Source: Kibdelosporangium sp. MJ126-NF4 (GTDB taxonomy: Bacteria; Actinomycetota; Actinomycetes; Mycobacteriales; Pseudonocardiaceae). From it: a DNA stretch of 64,000 nucleotides. This document shows positions 43,974-52,146 of this stretch, one piece after another (positions within the stretch are counted from its first letter, which is position 1; each line of letters starts with the position of its first letter). Location: NCBI RefSeq assembly GCF_000826545.1, contig NZ_CDME01000015.1, positions 770,695-834,694 on the forward strand, in the 5' to 3' direction. Made by a program: the position numbers and the translations under genes. Below the pieces are notes generated by a model. The model was not told the origin of the DNA and did not search any database. It saw nothing but the letters and a program-made list of their open reading frames with translations.

Positions 43974-45670
43974 GTCCGCCGCCCTTTCCGCAGTCGTCGT
44001 TGACTCGCGTCCAGCCGCTCGGTCACCCCCCGGGCGTCCAGCAGTTCCAGCAACGGAACCGCCACCCGTCTGCTTGTCCGCAGCGCCGTGCGGACCTGTG
44101 CGACGGTGAACGTCTCCGGCAGTTGGGTCAGTACAGCCCTGGCAAGGTCGACCGCGTCCGGACGCAGGTACACGCCGTCGGCGAGCCGGATCAGCATTCC
44201 CTTTGTCACGGCGGCGTTCAAGCGTTTGACGGTAATTCCCAGCTCAGCGAGCCTCGGTTGTTCCGGCGCGGCGAAGGGGTCCATGGCCAGGTCGTCGACC
44301 AGTGTCTCCAGCGCGTCCCGTGGCCCCAGCACCAGCCGACCACCCAGCATCCGCACGCCCATGCCACGCGATGCTCTCGCCAGTGGTTCGACCAGCCGCC
44401 GGTCCGGCAATCCGATTTCCTGCGCGGCAACGGGTTTCGGCATGGCCGGATCGTCTGGGTGCCGCACGGCGTACTCACGGACGGCGTCGAGCAGCGACTG
44501 GCGCAGCTTCTGGAAGCGGTCGGGGTCGAACAGCCACTCCCCCACCGACGGCGCCCGCGGCACCGTGCACCCCATGGCGATCAGGTCGCTGCGCCGTACC
44601 ATTCCACGTCTGCGCAGCTCAAGCATCCCGTCGGTGCTGACATCCCGTTTGGACAGCTCGATGGCGCGCTCGACGACCGCGCCGGACAGGCGCAGATCCG
44701 GTGGCAGGATGTCCAGGACGGTGACACCCGCCACGACAGCACGTCTTTGTGCATCATGTAGCAAACCGGCATCGCCGATCCTCAGCGGCAACGGCGATCG
44801 GAGCGTCAACCGGGCGACGCCGGGGCCCAGATGACGGACCCTGGCCGGGATCCCGGCCGATCCGATGTGCAGCACGAGTTCCCGCGCGGGCATCCCGGTC
44901 TTGTCCAGTGTGGTGAGCCGGACGTCGATCACGGAGACGAACCGCCAGCTGTTGACCGCGACAAGGGCATGCCCACCGCGCATCCGGCGCGGGCTGACGC
45001 CGTCGACTCGGAGCGCGACCCGTCCGGCCGCGGCCACCGCCACCGCGGGACGGCCGAGGGATTCCATCGCCTCGATCCGGACACGGCGGCCGGTCGGCGC
45101 GACGACCAGTTCGTCGCCGGTGCGCACGGTTCCGGCCGCGAGCGTCCCGGTGACCAGCGTTCCCTCGGCGTCGTCGACCCACAGCCGCACGGGAGCGACG
45201 GACGTGGCCGCCGGGTTCGGCGGCGGCATCAGGCCGGTCATCCGGTCGAGCGCCGCACGAAGGCGCGGGATTCCCTCGCCGGTCAGGCCGCTGACCACCA
45301 CCGGTTCGGCCTCGGCGAGGCTGGTGCCCGCCAGTTCCGCGCGGGCCCGGCGCAACGCGGGCAACGGGTCGGCCAGGTCGCTGCGGGTGATGACGAGCAG
45401 CCCCTGCCGAATTCCCAACGCATGGAGCGCCGCCAGATGCTCACCGGACTGCGGCATCCAGCCCGCGTCCGCGGCCACCACAAGGAGTACGGCGGAAACC
45501 GGGCAGATACCGGCCAGCGTGCGGGCCGCGGGCAGATCAGCCAGTTCCACCATCCGGCCGGACGGCAACCGCGTCCACGCCGACCCGAGCGCGGGCGTCA
45601 TCCCGGTCAGTCGTTGGACCAGCGTCGACTTCCCGTGGTCGGCATGGCCGGCCGTGGCTATCAGCTGCAC
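43970..45670 (-). CDS. selB: SelB-like translation factor with degenerate GTPase switches
   Basis: 566 residues with the full SelB layout: G domain, EF-Tu-like domains 2 and 3, and four C-terminal winged helices (the last near FTVAQVRTALRTSRRV). The P-loop GHADHGKS (residues 8-15) and the G4 motif TRSD (95-98) are present. Between them the switch I segment (normally EE-R-RGLTIDLGF) is reduced to TPALGSAW. The switch II motif D-x-P-G-H-E is replaced by DLPAARTLAG (from D45), with no glycine-histidine. Both losses are in frame. SelB delivers selenocysteyl-tRNA at UGA; this copy may be inactive or altered. GTG 45670 fits the family start. Confidence 0.85.
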   Translation of the reverse strand: MQLIATAGHADHGKSTLVQRLTGMTPALGSAWTRLPSGRMVELADLPAARTLAGICPVSAVLLVVAADAGWMPQSGEHLAALHALGIRQGLLVITRSDLADPLPALRRARAELAGTSLAEAEPVVVSGLTGEGIPRLRAALDRMTGLMPPPNPAATSVAPVRLWVDDAEGTLVTGTLAAGTVRTGDELVVAPTGRRVRIEAMESLGRPAVAVAAAGRVALRVDGVSPRRMRGGHALVAVNSWRFVSVIDVRLTTLDKTGMPARELVLHIGSAGIPARVRHLGPGVARLTLRSPLPLRIGDAGLLHDAQRRAVVAGVTVLDILPPDLRLSGAVVERAIELSKRDVSTDGMLELRRRGMVRRSDLIAMGCTVPRAPSVGEWLFDPDRFQKLRQSLLDAVREYAVRHPDDPAMPKPVAAQEIGLPDRRLVEPLARASRGMGVRMLGGRLVLGPRDALETLVDDLAMDPFAAPEQPRLAELGITVKRLNAAVTKGMLIRLADGVYLRPDAVDLARAVLTQLPETFTVAQVRTALRTSRRVAVPLLELLDARGVTERLDASQRRLRKGRRT

Positions 45671-45714
45671 GCATATCGCCTCACACCAGGCATGGGGCAT
45701 GCCTCCTCGACACC

Positions 45715-45749
45715 GTTGACCGAAGGTGGTCATACGGTATACTGAATAC
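45715..45749 (+). promoter_or_regulatory. Promoter and operator candidate, site 6
   Basis: TTGACC (45716-45721), a 16-bp spacer and TATACT (45738-45743) form a near-consensus rightward promoter for the PanE-family gene. The motif GTATACTGAATAC (45737-45749; GTATTCAGTATAC on the other strand) covers the -10 exactly, as expected for a repressor site. The divergent selB starts 67 bp away. Confidence 0.65.
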
Positions 45750-45776
45750 ACTAGCGACGCAAGAACGGAGCCGCCC

Positions 45777-46751
45777 GTGAGAGTTGCTGTTCTTGGCGCC
45801 GGTGCCATCGGCGCGTATGTCGGAGCCGGACTCCATCGAGCCGGAGTCGAGGTTCACCTGATCGCCCGCGGAGCGCATCTGCGCGCGATCACATCATCGG
45901 GTCTCAAGGTGCTGTCCCCACGCGGGGACTTCGAGGTCCGTCCGCACGCCACCGACAACCCCGAGGAGGTGGGGCCGGTCGACCACGTCTTTCTGGGCCT
46001 CAAAGCCAATCAGTATGCCGCAGCGGGACCCATGGTCAAGCCTCTGCTGCACGAGAAGACAACGCTGATCACCGCGCAGAACGGCATCCCGTACTGGTAC
46101 TTCCACGGCATGCCCGGCCCACTGCGGGACAGGCGGATCGAGAGCGTCGATCCGGGTGGCGCGGTGAGCAGGGCACTGCCGGTGCGGCGGGCCGTCGGCT
46201 GCGTGGTCTACGCGGCGACCGAGATCGAACAGCCGGGAGTGATCCGCCACCTGGAGGGAACCCGGTTCTCCATCGGCGAGCCGGACGGCACGATGTCCCC
46301 GCGCTGCAAGGAGTTCTCCGACGCGATGGTCGCGGGCGGGCTGAAGTGCCCGATCGAGGCCGACCTGCGCGCCGACATCTGGATCAAGCTGATGGGCAAC
46401 ATCGCGTTCAACCCGATCAGCGCGTTGTCACGGGCCACGATGGCGTCGATCTGCCGTCATAGCGAGGCCCGTGAACTGGTCGTCAGGATGATGACCGAGA
46501 CGCTCGAGGTGGCCGCGGCCCTCGGCTGCACACCGCGGATGTCCGTCGAGCGCAGGCTGGCCGGTGCCGAGCGGGCCGGTGAGCACAAGACGTCCACCCT
46601 CCAGGACCTGGAGAAGGGCAAGCCCCTCGAACTGGACGTGATCGTCAAGGCGGTCGTCGAACTGGCCGGTCTGGTCGGTGTCCAGGTTCCCACGCTGCGC
46701 GCGATCGGCGCCGTGGCCGACCTGTTGAACGAGCAGCTGACCGCCGCGTAG
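45777..46751 (+). CDS. Ketopantoate reductase family (PanE/ApbA) oxidoreductase
   Basis: 324 residues. The N-terminal NADP-binding motif is VAVLGAGAIGAYVGAGLHRAG. The FLGLKANQYAAA strand and the catalytic Lys region DIWIKLMGNIAFNPISALSRAT follow, with EHKTSTLQDLEKGKPLELD near the C-terminus holding the typical acid. It is longer than housekeeping PanE and is placed under a site of the oxalate set, so it may reduce a 2-keto acid arising in oxalate or glyoxylate metabolism rather than make pantoate. GTG 45777 begins the Rossmann motif. Confidence 0.8.
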   Translation: MRVAVLGAGAIGAYVGAGLHRAGVEVHLIARGAHLRAITSSGLKVLSPRGDFEVRPHATDNPEEVGPVDHVFLGLKANQYAAAGPMVKPLLHEKTTLITAQNGIPYWYFHGMPGPLRDRRIESVDPGGAVSRALPVRRAVGCVVYAATEIEQPGVIRHLEGTRFSIGEPDGTMSPRCKEFSDAMVAGGLKCPIEADLRADIWIKLMGNIAFNPISALSRATMASICRHSEARELVVRMMTETLEVAAALGCTPRMSVERRLAGAERAGEHKTSTLQDLEKGKPLELDVIVKAVVELAGLVGVQVPTLRAIGAVADLLNEQLTAA

Positions 46752-46787
46752 CCCGTCGGGGCATCTCACTGTCCTAGTAGGACATCG

Positions 46788-47393
46788 TCAACCAGACAGT
46801 CTTGTGCCGAGGACAAAACCCGTGTCGGTCTTGTCGATCTCGGTGATGCCCAGGTGCCGGTAGAAGCCGATCGCGCGGGTGTTGGTCGCCCACACCCCCA
46901 GGTGCAGCCCGCGCGATCCCTTCGCCCGCAACGCATCCAGCAACGTCGTCAGCAGAAGACCACCGACTCCTTGGCCGCGGGTGCGGGACAGCAGGTTGAT
47001 GTGCAGGTGCGACGGGTACTCGTCGAGGTACGCCGCCGGGGTGCGCGGTGGATTGTGGATCCATCCGACCAGCTTCTGGTCCTCGGTCGGCTCGACACCG
47101 TCCGGTGGGCGCGGGTACTGCTCACGCAGTTCCGGCCACCAGCTTTGTTCCAGCGAGTCCTCGAACTCCGCGGTGTCCAGCGCGCCGACCACGTAACCGC
47201 TCACGCCCTCGTCGTCCTCGGCGACGAACGCCAACGACGGTTCGAGCACCGCGTACGGGCCGACGAAGATGTGTCCGAGCAGTTGCGGGTCCTCGAACTT
47301 CGCGGTGGCGTCCTCGCCTCCGTCACCGGTCTGCAGGCAGATCCGGTACAGCGCGTCGAGGTCGTCCAGCCGGGCTGGCCTGACGTTGATCAC
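46788..47393 (-). CDS. GNAT family N-acetyltransferase
   Basis: 201 residues. The GNAT core is visible from INVRPARLDDLDALYRICLQTGD, through the strand HLHINLLSRTRGQGVGGLLL (acetyl-CoA pyrophosphate loop RGQGVG), to TNTRAIGFYRHLGI. The middle insert (WWPELREQYP, LVGWIHNPPRTP) resembles the acetyltransferase-like domain found beside O-GlcNAcase. The substrate is unknown. GTG 47393 is the start. Confidence 0.85.
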   Translation of the reverse strand: MINVRPARLDDLDALYRICLQTGDGGEDATAKFEDPQLLGHIFVGPYAVLEPSLAFVAEDDEGVSGYVVGALDTAEFEDSLEQSWWPELREQYPRPPDGVEPTEDQKLVGWIHNPPRTPAAYLDEYPSHLHINLLSRTRGQGVGGLLLTTLLDALRAKGSRGLHLGVWATNTRAIGFYRHLGITEIDKTDTGFVLGTRLSG

Positions 47394-47519
47394 GGGGACA
47401 ACTTACTTCGCGCACCGACCGCGCCTCCCCGGTGACCTTCCGAAATCGCACCGACCGCGTCATGCGGCGGCCTCCCCGACGTGGGATCGTGGACACCGTC
47501 GCGGACGTGAAGGGCCCTG

Positions 47520-48437
47520 ATGCCAACAAACCCATTCGTGCACCCGGCGTTGTTCTACCGGGGCGCCGACGAGTACGTCACCGCAATCGTGCCGTTCGTC
47601 ACGGCGGGACTGGCGAAGGGCGAACCAGTGGCTGTCGCGGTGCCGGGGCCACGGCTGGAGCTGCTGCGGACCGCGCTCGGGGCCGACGCCGACGCCGTCC
47701 AGCTGATCGACATGGTCGAGGCGGGCCGCAACCCCGGCCGGATCATCCCGGGGGTGTTGCGGGCGTTCGCCGACCGGCACCGCGGCCGGGTCCGGGTGGT
47801 GGGCGAGCCGGTCTGGCCGGACCGCTCAGTGGTCGAGTACCCGGCATGTGCCCAGCACGAGGCCTTGATCAACCGCGCGTTCGCGGGGCGCAGGGTCACG
47901 ATCCTGTGCCCGTACGACACCGAGGGCCTCTCCCCCACTGTGCTGGCCGACGCCTTACGCACCCATCCGACCGTGATCGACTCCGACGGCCCGCGCGTCA
48001 GCACCTCGTTCGCCCCCGACACCGTTGTCGCGGCGTACAACCAGCCGCTGGTCGCGCCACGGGACGCCGAGTGCCGGATGGCCGACGCGACCAGCCTGGC
48101 CAAGTTGCGCTGGTCGGTGACCAAGTTCGCAACGCTGTCCGGGCTCGACGCCAACCGCGTGGACGATCTGGTCCTCGCGGTCGACGAACTCGCCGCCAAC
48201 AGCGCGCGGCACGGCGGCGGGACCGGCACGGTCTACCTGTGGACCGAGCCGGACGCCGTGGTGTGCCAGATCGGCGACGCGGGCTACCTGCGCGACCCGC
48301 TGGTCGGACGAGTCCCCGCGCAGGCCCACCAGGTCGGCGGACGTGGCCTGCTGTTGGTCAACCACGTCGCCGACCTGGTCAGAATGCACACGACCCCGTC
48401 AGGAACGACGGTCCGGATCTATTTCCGGTTGATCTAG
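47520..48437 (+). CDS. RsbA-type anti-sigma/sensor protein (MEDS + HATPase)
   Basis: 305 residues. The N-terminal MEDS domain (HPALFYRGADEYVTAIVPFV, then IPGVLRAFADRH) is followed by a GHKL kinase-like ATPase with the N-box VDELAANSARHGGG and the G-box region QVGGRGLLLVNHVADLV. Such proteins regulate stress or sporulation sigma factors by binding or phosphorylating antagonists. No sigma factor lies next to it. The stop overlaps the end of the convergent FnIII gene. Confidence 0.85.
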   Translation: MPTNPFVHPALFYRGADEYVTAIVPFVTAGLAKGEPVAVAVPGPRLELLRTALGADADAVQLIDMVEAGRNPGRIIPGVLRAFADRHRGRVRVVGEPVWPDRSVVEYPACAQHEALINRAFAGRRVTILCPYDTEGLSPTVLADALRTHPTVIDSDGPRVSTSFAPDTVVAAYNQPLVAPRDAECRMADATSLAKLRWSVTKFATLSGLDANRVDDLVLAVDELAANSARHGGGTGTVYLWTEPDAVVCQIGDAGYLRDPLVGRVPAQAHQVGGRGLLLVNHVADLVRMHTTPSGTTVRIYFRLI

Positions 48438-48805
48438 GAAACTGTCACCCGCATGGAGTTGCTCGGCCCCGAGCGGTTTCCGGCCGTGTCGACCGCCTGC
48501 ACGTTGATCGTGTACGTGTGCCCGGCGAAGACATGGCAGAAGCGGACGAGGTCGTAGACCTTCACGGACGTGACTCGGGGGCGGTAGGCCTGCGCGCCGT
48601 CCACCTGTACCCGGTAGTGACTGATAGTGCCCTCCTGGTCGGCCGACGCGTCCCATTCGAGCACAGGTTGCCCGCCGGAAGTGCCGACCACTCGGAGGTT
48701 CGCGGGCGCCGTCGGTGGGTCGGTGTCCGCAGCCCAGGCCTGTGGCGCCAGGGCCAGCATGCCTGCCGCGGCGGCGGTCACCGAGACAGCCAGTCGCGTT
48801 CTCAT
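48434..48805 (-). CDS. Secreted fibronectin type III domain protein
   Basis: 123 residues: a signal peptide (MRTRLAVSVTAAAAGMLALA, cleavage after AWA) and one FnIII domain (DPPTAPANLRVVGTSGGQP, then ISHYRVQVDG, then YTINVQAVDTAGNRSGPS). Single FnIII proteins occur as detached modules of extracellular hydrolases; no catalytic part is present here. Confidence 0.8.
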   Translation of the reverse strand: MRTRLAVSVTAAAAGMLALAPQAWAADTDPPTAPANLRVVGTSGGQPVLEWDASADQEGTISHYRVQVDGAQAYRPRVTSVKVYDLVRFCHVFAGHTYTINVQAVDTAGNRSGPSNSMRVTVS

Positions 48806-48865
48806 CGTCGAACTCCCCTCGTTGGAAATCCTCAGGGGTACTTACGCGTTCGGCGTGGGGGTGGT

Positions 48866-49564
48866 TCACCGGAGCGGAAGCTCGACGGAGGCTTGGTAGT
48901 CCGGGTGTTCGGCGACCAGCGTGAACGTCTCGGCCTCGTCGGGCGGGCCGGGAAAGAACGTCCGGTTCTCGAACACCGGGTCGCCCGTGTTGGTCCCGCC
49001 ACCACCGGACATGGTGGTGGACCGGTACTGCGTTGCCTGGTCATCCCATGCCCGCCAACGCAGGTGCCGGTCGTGGAACTGCCGCGTGACACCCGGTGTC
49101 CAGTCGGTCTCCCGTGGCGTCGCCGACCGCACGATCAGCATTCCGCTCCAGACCTCGACGCTGATGAAACTCCTGGTGACATCGCCCTGGTTGATCACGC
49201 GGCCGACCAGCGGGACGACTCTGAGCAGTTCGGGCACATCAGTCGACGAACGCTCGTCGCTGACTCTGTCTTGGACGGCCTGGCCAGTCCGGCGGGCCAT
49301 CGCTGTCGGGCTGATCCGCGCCACCGTTGCCACCTCGTGTGTGACCACCTGCAGCCAACCGGCCCGCCGCATCGTGTTGTCCAGGTCGGTCAGCAGCCGA
49401 TCGGCGTCCAACTGGCTGAGAGCGCCCGCAGCGACAAGGCCGGTCGCGACGCCTCGGATCTCGTGCCGGTTGATCGAACCACCACGGCTGCTTTCAGGCT
49501 GTGCTCTGGCTTCCCGCAGCCGGTCGCTGATCAGTTTCTCCAAGTACGCCTGCCCGTCCATCAC
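48866..49564 (-). CDS. Hypothetical protein overlapping the kinase gene
   Basis: 232 residues without a signal peptide or membrane helix. The first half is helical (YLEKLISDRLREAR, DADRLLTDLDNTMRR) and the second half is beta-rich (VEVWSGMLIVRSAT, ETFTLVAEHPDYQASVELPL). No family is recognised. Its start lies 71 bp inside the 3' end of the kinase gene in another frame, an unusually long overlap; both frames have coding character. Probably co-expressed with the kinase and perhaps its substrate or partner. Confidence 0.65.
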   Translation of the reverse strand: MMDGQAYLEKLISDRLREARAQPESSRGGSINRHEIRGVATGLVAAGALSQLDADRLLTDLDNTMRRAGWLQVVTHEVATVARISPTAMARRTGQAVQDRVSDERSSTDVPELLRVVPLVGRVINQGDVTRSFISVEVWSGMLIVRSATPRETDWTPGVTRQFHDRHLRWRAWDDQATQYRSTTMSGGGGTNTGDPVFENRTFFPGPPDEAETFTLVAEHPDYQASVELPLR

Positions 49565-51263
49565 GCCATAGTGCCCGATGACGGGCGACCAGCGTCGCGC
49601 GCTCAGTTGCGATGATCAGGCACACGGCCCCGGCCGCACCCGCCATCACCGACGCGATCCCGAACGCCATGGCCAGTTCGTGGCCGAGCATCGCCGACGT
49701 GAACAGCCACACCGCCAGGCCGACGAGCGCGCCGAGCAGACCTGCGCTGTAGCGCGCGGATGGGCGGCGGTAGCCGCGGCGCAGCGTCCGCGCTGTCGAT
49801 TCCAGGTATGCCAGGGCGAACAGTGCCAGCAACAGGCTCCCGGTGCCCATCAGGGTCGCCAGCGGATGCTGCTCGGTGTGCAGCGTGAACGTCTGGACCG
49901 CTTCCGGCCCACCGTCTTTCGGCTTCCAGCGAAGTTCGCCGGTGACAGTCCCGCCGACGATCCACCGGCTGATCGGCGGCATGGTGATGTCGGTGCTGAA
50001 CTTGCGGTCCTGGTCGGCCTTCACCGAGTTGCTCCCCGCGCCGAGCGGGATGCCCGCGCCGGTCATGCTCAACGTCAGCGCGCCGTCGACCACGTCGTTC
50101 CCGGTCACCACGACCGGTTTGCTGAGATCGACGGTGGCCGGGCCGGTGCTGGCCGCGCCCCGCACCGACATGGTCGAAACGCTGTCGTGCGACAGGGATG
50201 ACGGTGTCAGCAGGACAGCCACTATCAGGCCGAGCAACGCCGCCGCCGCGATCAACGCGGGCACGCGCGGGCGTTTCAGCGCAGGCCCTTCCGGGTCCAC
50301 AATGGTCGGATCCGCCGTCGAACCGTTGACCTTCGGCGTGATGACGGTCAGGTCCTCGCGCGGGGCCGCTCCGACCGCCAGGCTGGCGACCACCCTCGGC
50401 GCGAGGTGCAGCACCGGGATCCCGGACCGTTCCAGCCAGCCCTGGCCGTACACGCTGGTCGCCGCAGCCGCGAGGTCGGTCGCGAACGTCTCCGCTTCCC
50501 GGTATCTGGCGGGCAGTTCGCGGGCGATACCGCGCATCACCACGGTCGCCAGCGGCTCGGGCACACGTTCGATCGGCCTGGGATCGGCGAACATGTGCTG
50601 CCGGATCAGCGCGAGCGCGCCGCGGTCCCGGTCGAACGGCAGGTCACCGCAGAGCAGTTCGTACAACACCGTTGCCGCCGCGTAGACATCCGCCGCCGGG
50701 CTCAGCGCGTTGCCCATCGCCTGTTCCGGCGCGATGTACGCGGGAGTGCCGAGGATCTGGCCGCCGTGCGTGACGAGCGTGGCACCCTCGCTGATCACCT
50801 GCGCGATCCCGAAGTCCGCGACCTTCGCCACACCGGCCGTGTTGAACAGCAGGTTCTTCGGTTTCACGTCCAAATGCAACACACCGGCCACGTGGGCCGC
50901 GTGCAGCCCGGACAACATGGCCAGTGTGATCGCGCACGCCTGCTCGTTGTCGATCTTCCCGGCGTGGAACCGGTCGAAGACCGTTCCCCCCTCGAGCTTC
51001 TCCATCACGAGCAGGTTCTGCACGTAGTCGTAGACGGGCACGATGTGCGGGTGGTCGAGGCTGGCCAACACCCGCGCCTCGCGGTCGAACTGGACGAAAG
51101 CCCCGGCCCGGTTCGTGATGTCCGGTGGTAGCTGTTTGATCGCCACCTGGCGGCCGAGTGTGCGGTGCACACCGGAGAAGACCTCACCCATCCCGCCGGA
51201 GCCGATCTGCCCGCCGATCGTGTACTGAGGCAGGGCGTTGACCATGCTCAGCGGCGCTGTCAT
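49494..51263 (-). CDS. Membrane-bound serine/threonine protein kinase
   Basis: 589 residues. The PknB-type kinase domain has the glycine loop GSGGMGEVF (21-29), Lys43 in VAIKQL, the catalytic loop HLDVKPKN (130-137; Leu in place of the usual Arg of HRD), DFG at 150-152, and GTPAYIAPEQ. Loss of the Arg suggests weaker dependence on activation-loop phosphorylation. After a linker there is a membrane helix near residue 335, an extracellular beta-type region and a second membrane pair (VGLAVWLFTSAMLG, ASVMAGAAGAVCLII). It overlaps the upstream membrane-protein stop by 4 bp. Confidence 0.88.
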   Translation of the reverse strand: MTAPLSMVNALPQYTIGGQIGSGGMGEVFSGVHRTLGRQVAIKQLPPDITNRAGAFVQFDREARVLASLDHPHIVPVYDYVQNLLVMEKLEGGTVFDRFHAGKIDNEQACAITLAMLSGLHAAHVAGVLHLDVKPKNLLFNTAGVAKVADFGIAQVISEGATLVTHGGQILGTPAYIAPEQAMGNALSPAADVYAAATVLYELLCGDLPFDRDRGALALIRQHMFADPRPIERVPEPLATVVMRGIARELPARYREAETFATDLAAAATSVYGQGWLERSGIPVLHLAPRVVASLAVGAAPREDLTVITPKVNGSTADPTIVDPEGPALKRPRVPALIAAAALLGLIVAVLLTPSSLSHDSVSTMSVRGAASTGPATVDLSKPVVVTGNDVVDGALTLSMTGAGIPLGAGSNSVKADQDRKFSTDITMPPISRWIVGGTVTGELRWKPKDGGPEAVQTFTLHTEQHPLATLMGTGSLLLALFALAYLESTARTLRRGYRRPSARYSAGLLGALVGLAVWLFTSAMLGHELAMAFGIASVMAGAAGAVCLIIATERATLVARHRALWRDGRAGVLGETDQRPAAGSQSTA

Positions 51264-52066
51264 CCGTATGCCTCGGTGGTGTTGTCCATCCTGCGCGTGG
51301 TCATTCCGATCGTCGGATCATCCGGACCGCCATGCGGCGGCGGTGGCGGCGGGATCGGGTGCGGTGTCAGGTATCCGAGCAGCAGGCCGATCGCCGCCGC
51401 GGCGATCACGATCGGGATCTCCACGGTCGGCTCCGGCGGCACCAGCCGCAGCACCGACAGCGAAACCACTGCCACCAGGCCCGTTCCGATCCCGGCTGGC
51501 AGGAACCGGATGGCCCGCTTCCACCGGTTGGGCGAAAGTCTGTGCCGTGCCAGTGCGATCAGCGCGGTCACCCAGATGAACGCGGTGAGCACGAGCAGGG
51601 CCAGTCCGAACACGCCGTAGACCGACCACAGTGAACCGCGCACGTCGGTGATCGTCTTGGCACTGCCGATCACGTTTCGCTCGGTGTCGAGGACCGCGAC
51701 GGTCGTCGGCAGCAGCCCGATCGACTGGCCCTGCAGTTCGGCCAGGTCAAGAACCAGCGTCCGCGTCACCGTCTGACGTGCCGGGATGTCGTAGGGAACC
51801 ACTGTGTCGTAAGAGAAGAAGGTCAACGCCAGCGCCACTCCGGACACGCGCACGCTGCGGACCTTGACCGCCGAGTCGCCCTCGTTGGTCGCTGTCACCG
51901 TCAGCTCGATCGGCCTGCTCGGCTCGACCGTGACGGTGTTTCCGGTGATATCCTCGCCGTCGAAGGCGATCGCGATCCTCAGTGGCTCGGCCGCCGCCGC
52001 GGGCGACCCACCGAAAAGGACGGCGCACACTCCGAGCGCAACCCCTGCCGCAATCACGCGTCTCAT
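51260..52066 (-). CDS. Secreted/membrane hypothetical protein upstream of the kinase
   Basis: 268 residues with a signal peptide (MRRVIAAGVALGVCAVLFGG, cleavage after AAA), an Ig-like extracellular part (IELTVTATNEGDSAVKVRSV) of about 120 residues, three membrane helices (VYGVFGLALLVLTAFIWVTA, GIGTGLVAVVSLSVLRLV, IPIVIAAAAIGLLLGYLTP), and a proline-rich cytoplasmic tail. It is coupled by a 4-bp overlap to the kinase and may present a signal to it. No family name recognised. Confidence 0.75.
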   Translation of the reverse strand: MRRVIAAGVALGVCAVLFGGSPAAAAEPLRIAIAFDGEDITGNTVTVEPSRPIELTVTATNEGDSAVKVRSVRVSGVALALTFFSYDTVVPYDIPARQTVTRTLVLDLAELQGQSIGLLPTTVAVLDTERNVIGSAKTITDVRGSLWSVYGVFGLALLVLTAFIWVTALIALARHRLSPNRWKRAIRFLPAGIGTGLVAVVSLSVLRLVPPEPTVEIPIVIAAAAIGLLLGYLTPHPIPPPPPPHGGPDDPTIGMTTRRMDNTTEAYG

Positions 52067-52146
52067 CAGGCATCCCGATTGTCGGTAGTGATAACTGGGT
52101 GAGGATGCTACAACCTGTGGCGGACGTATTCAGGGGAGTAGTAGTC

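Noticed and set aside
43707..45670. A selenocysteine insertion system proven by selB
   Set aside because: No selA, selC, selD or UGA-containing gene is visible, and the SelB GTPase motifs are incomplete.
46769..46785. GTCCT-AGT-AGGAC hairpin as a terminator
   Set aside because: The stem is only about five to six base pairs and no T-run follows; too weak to annotate.
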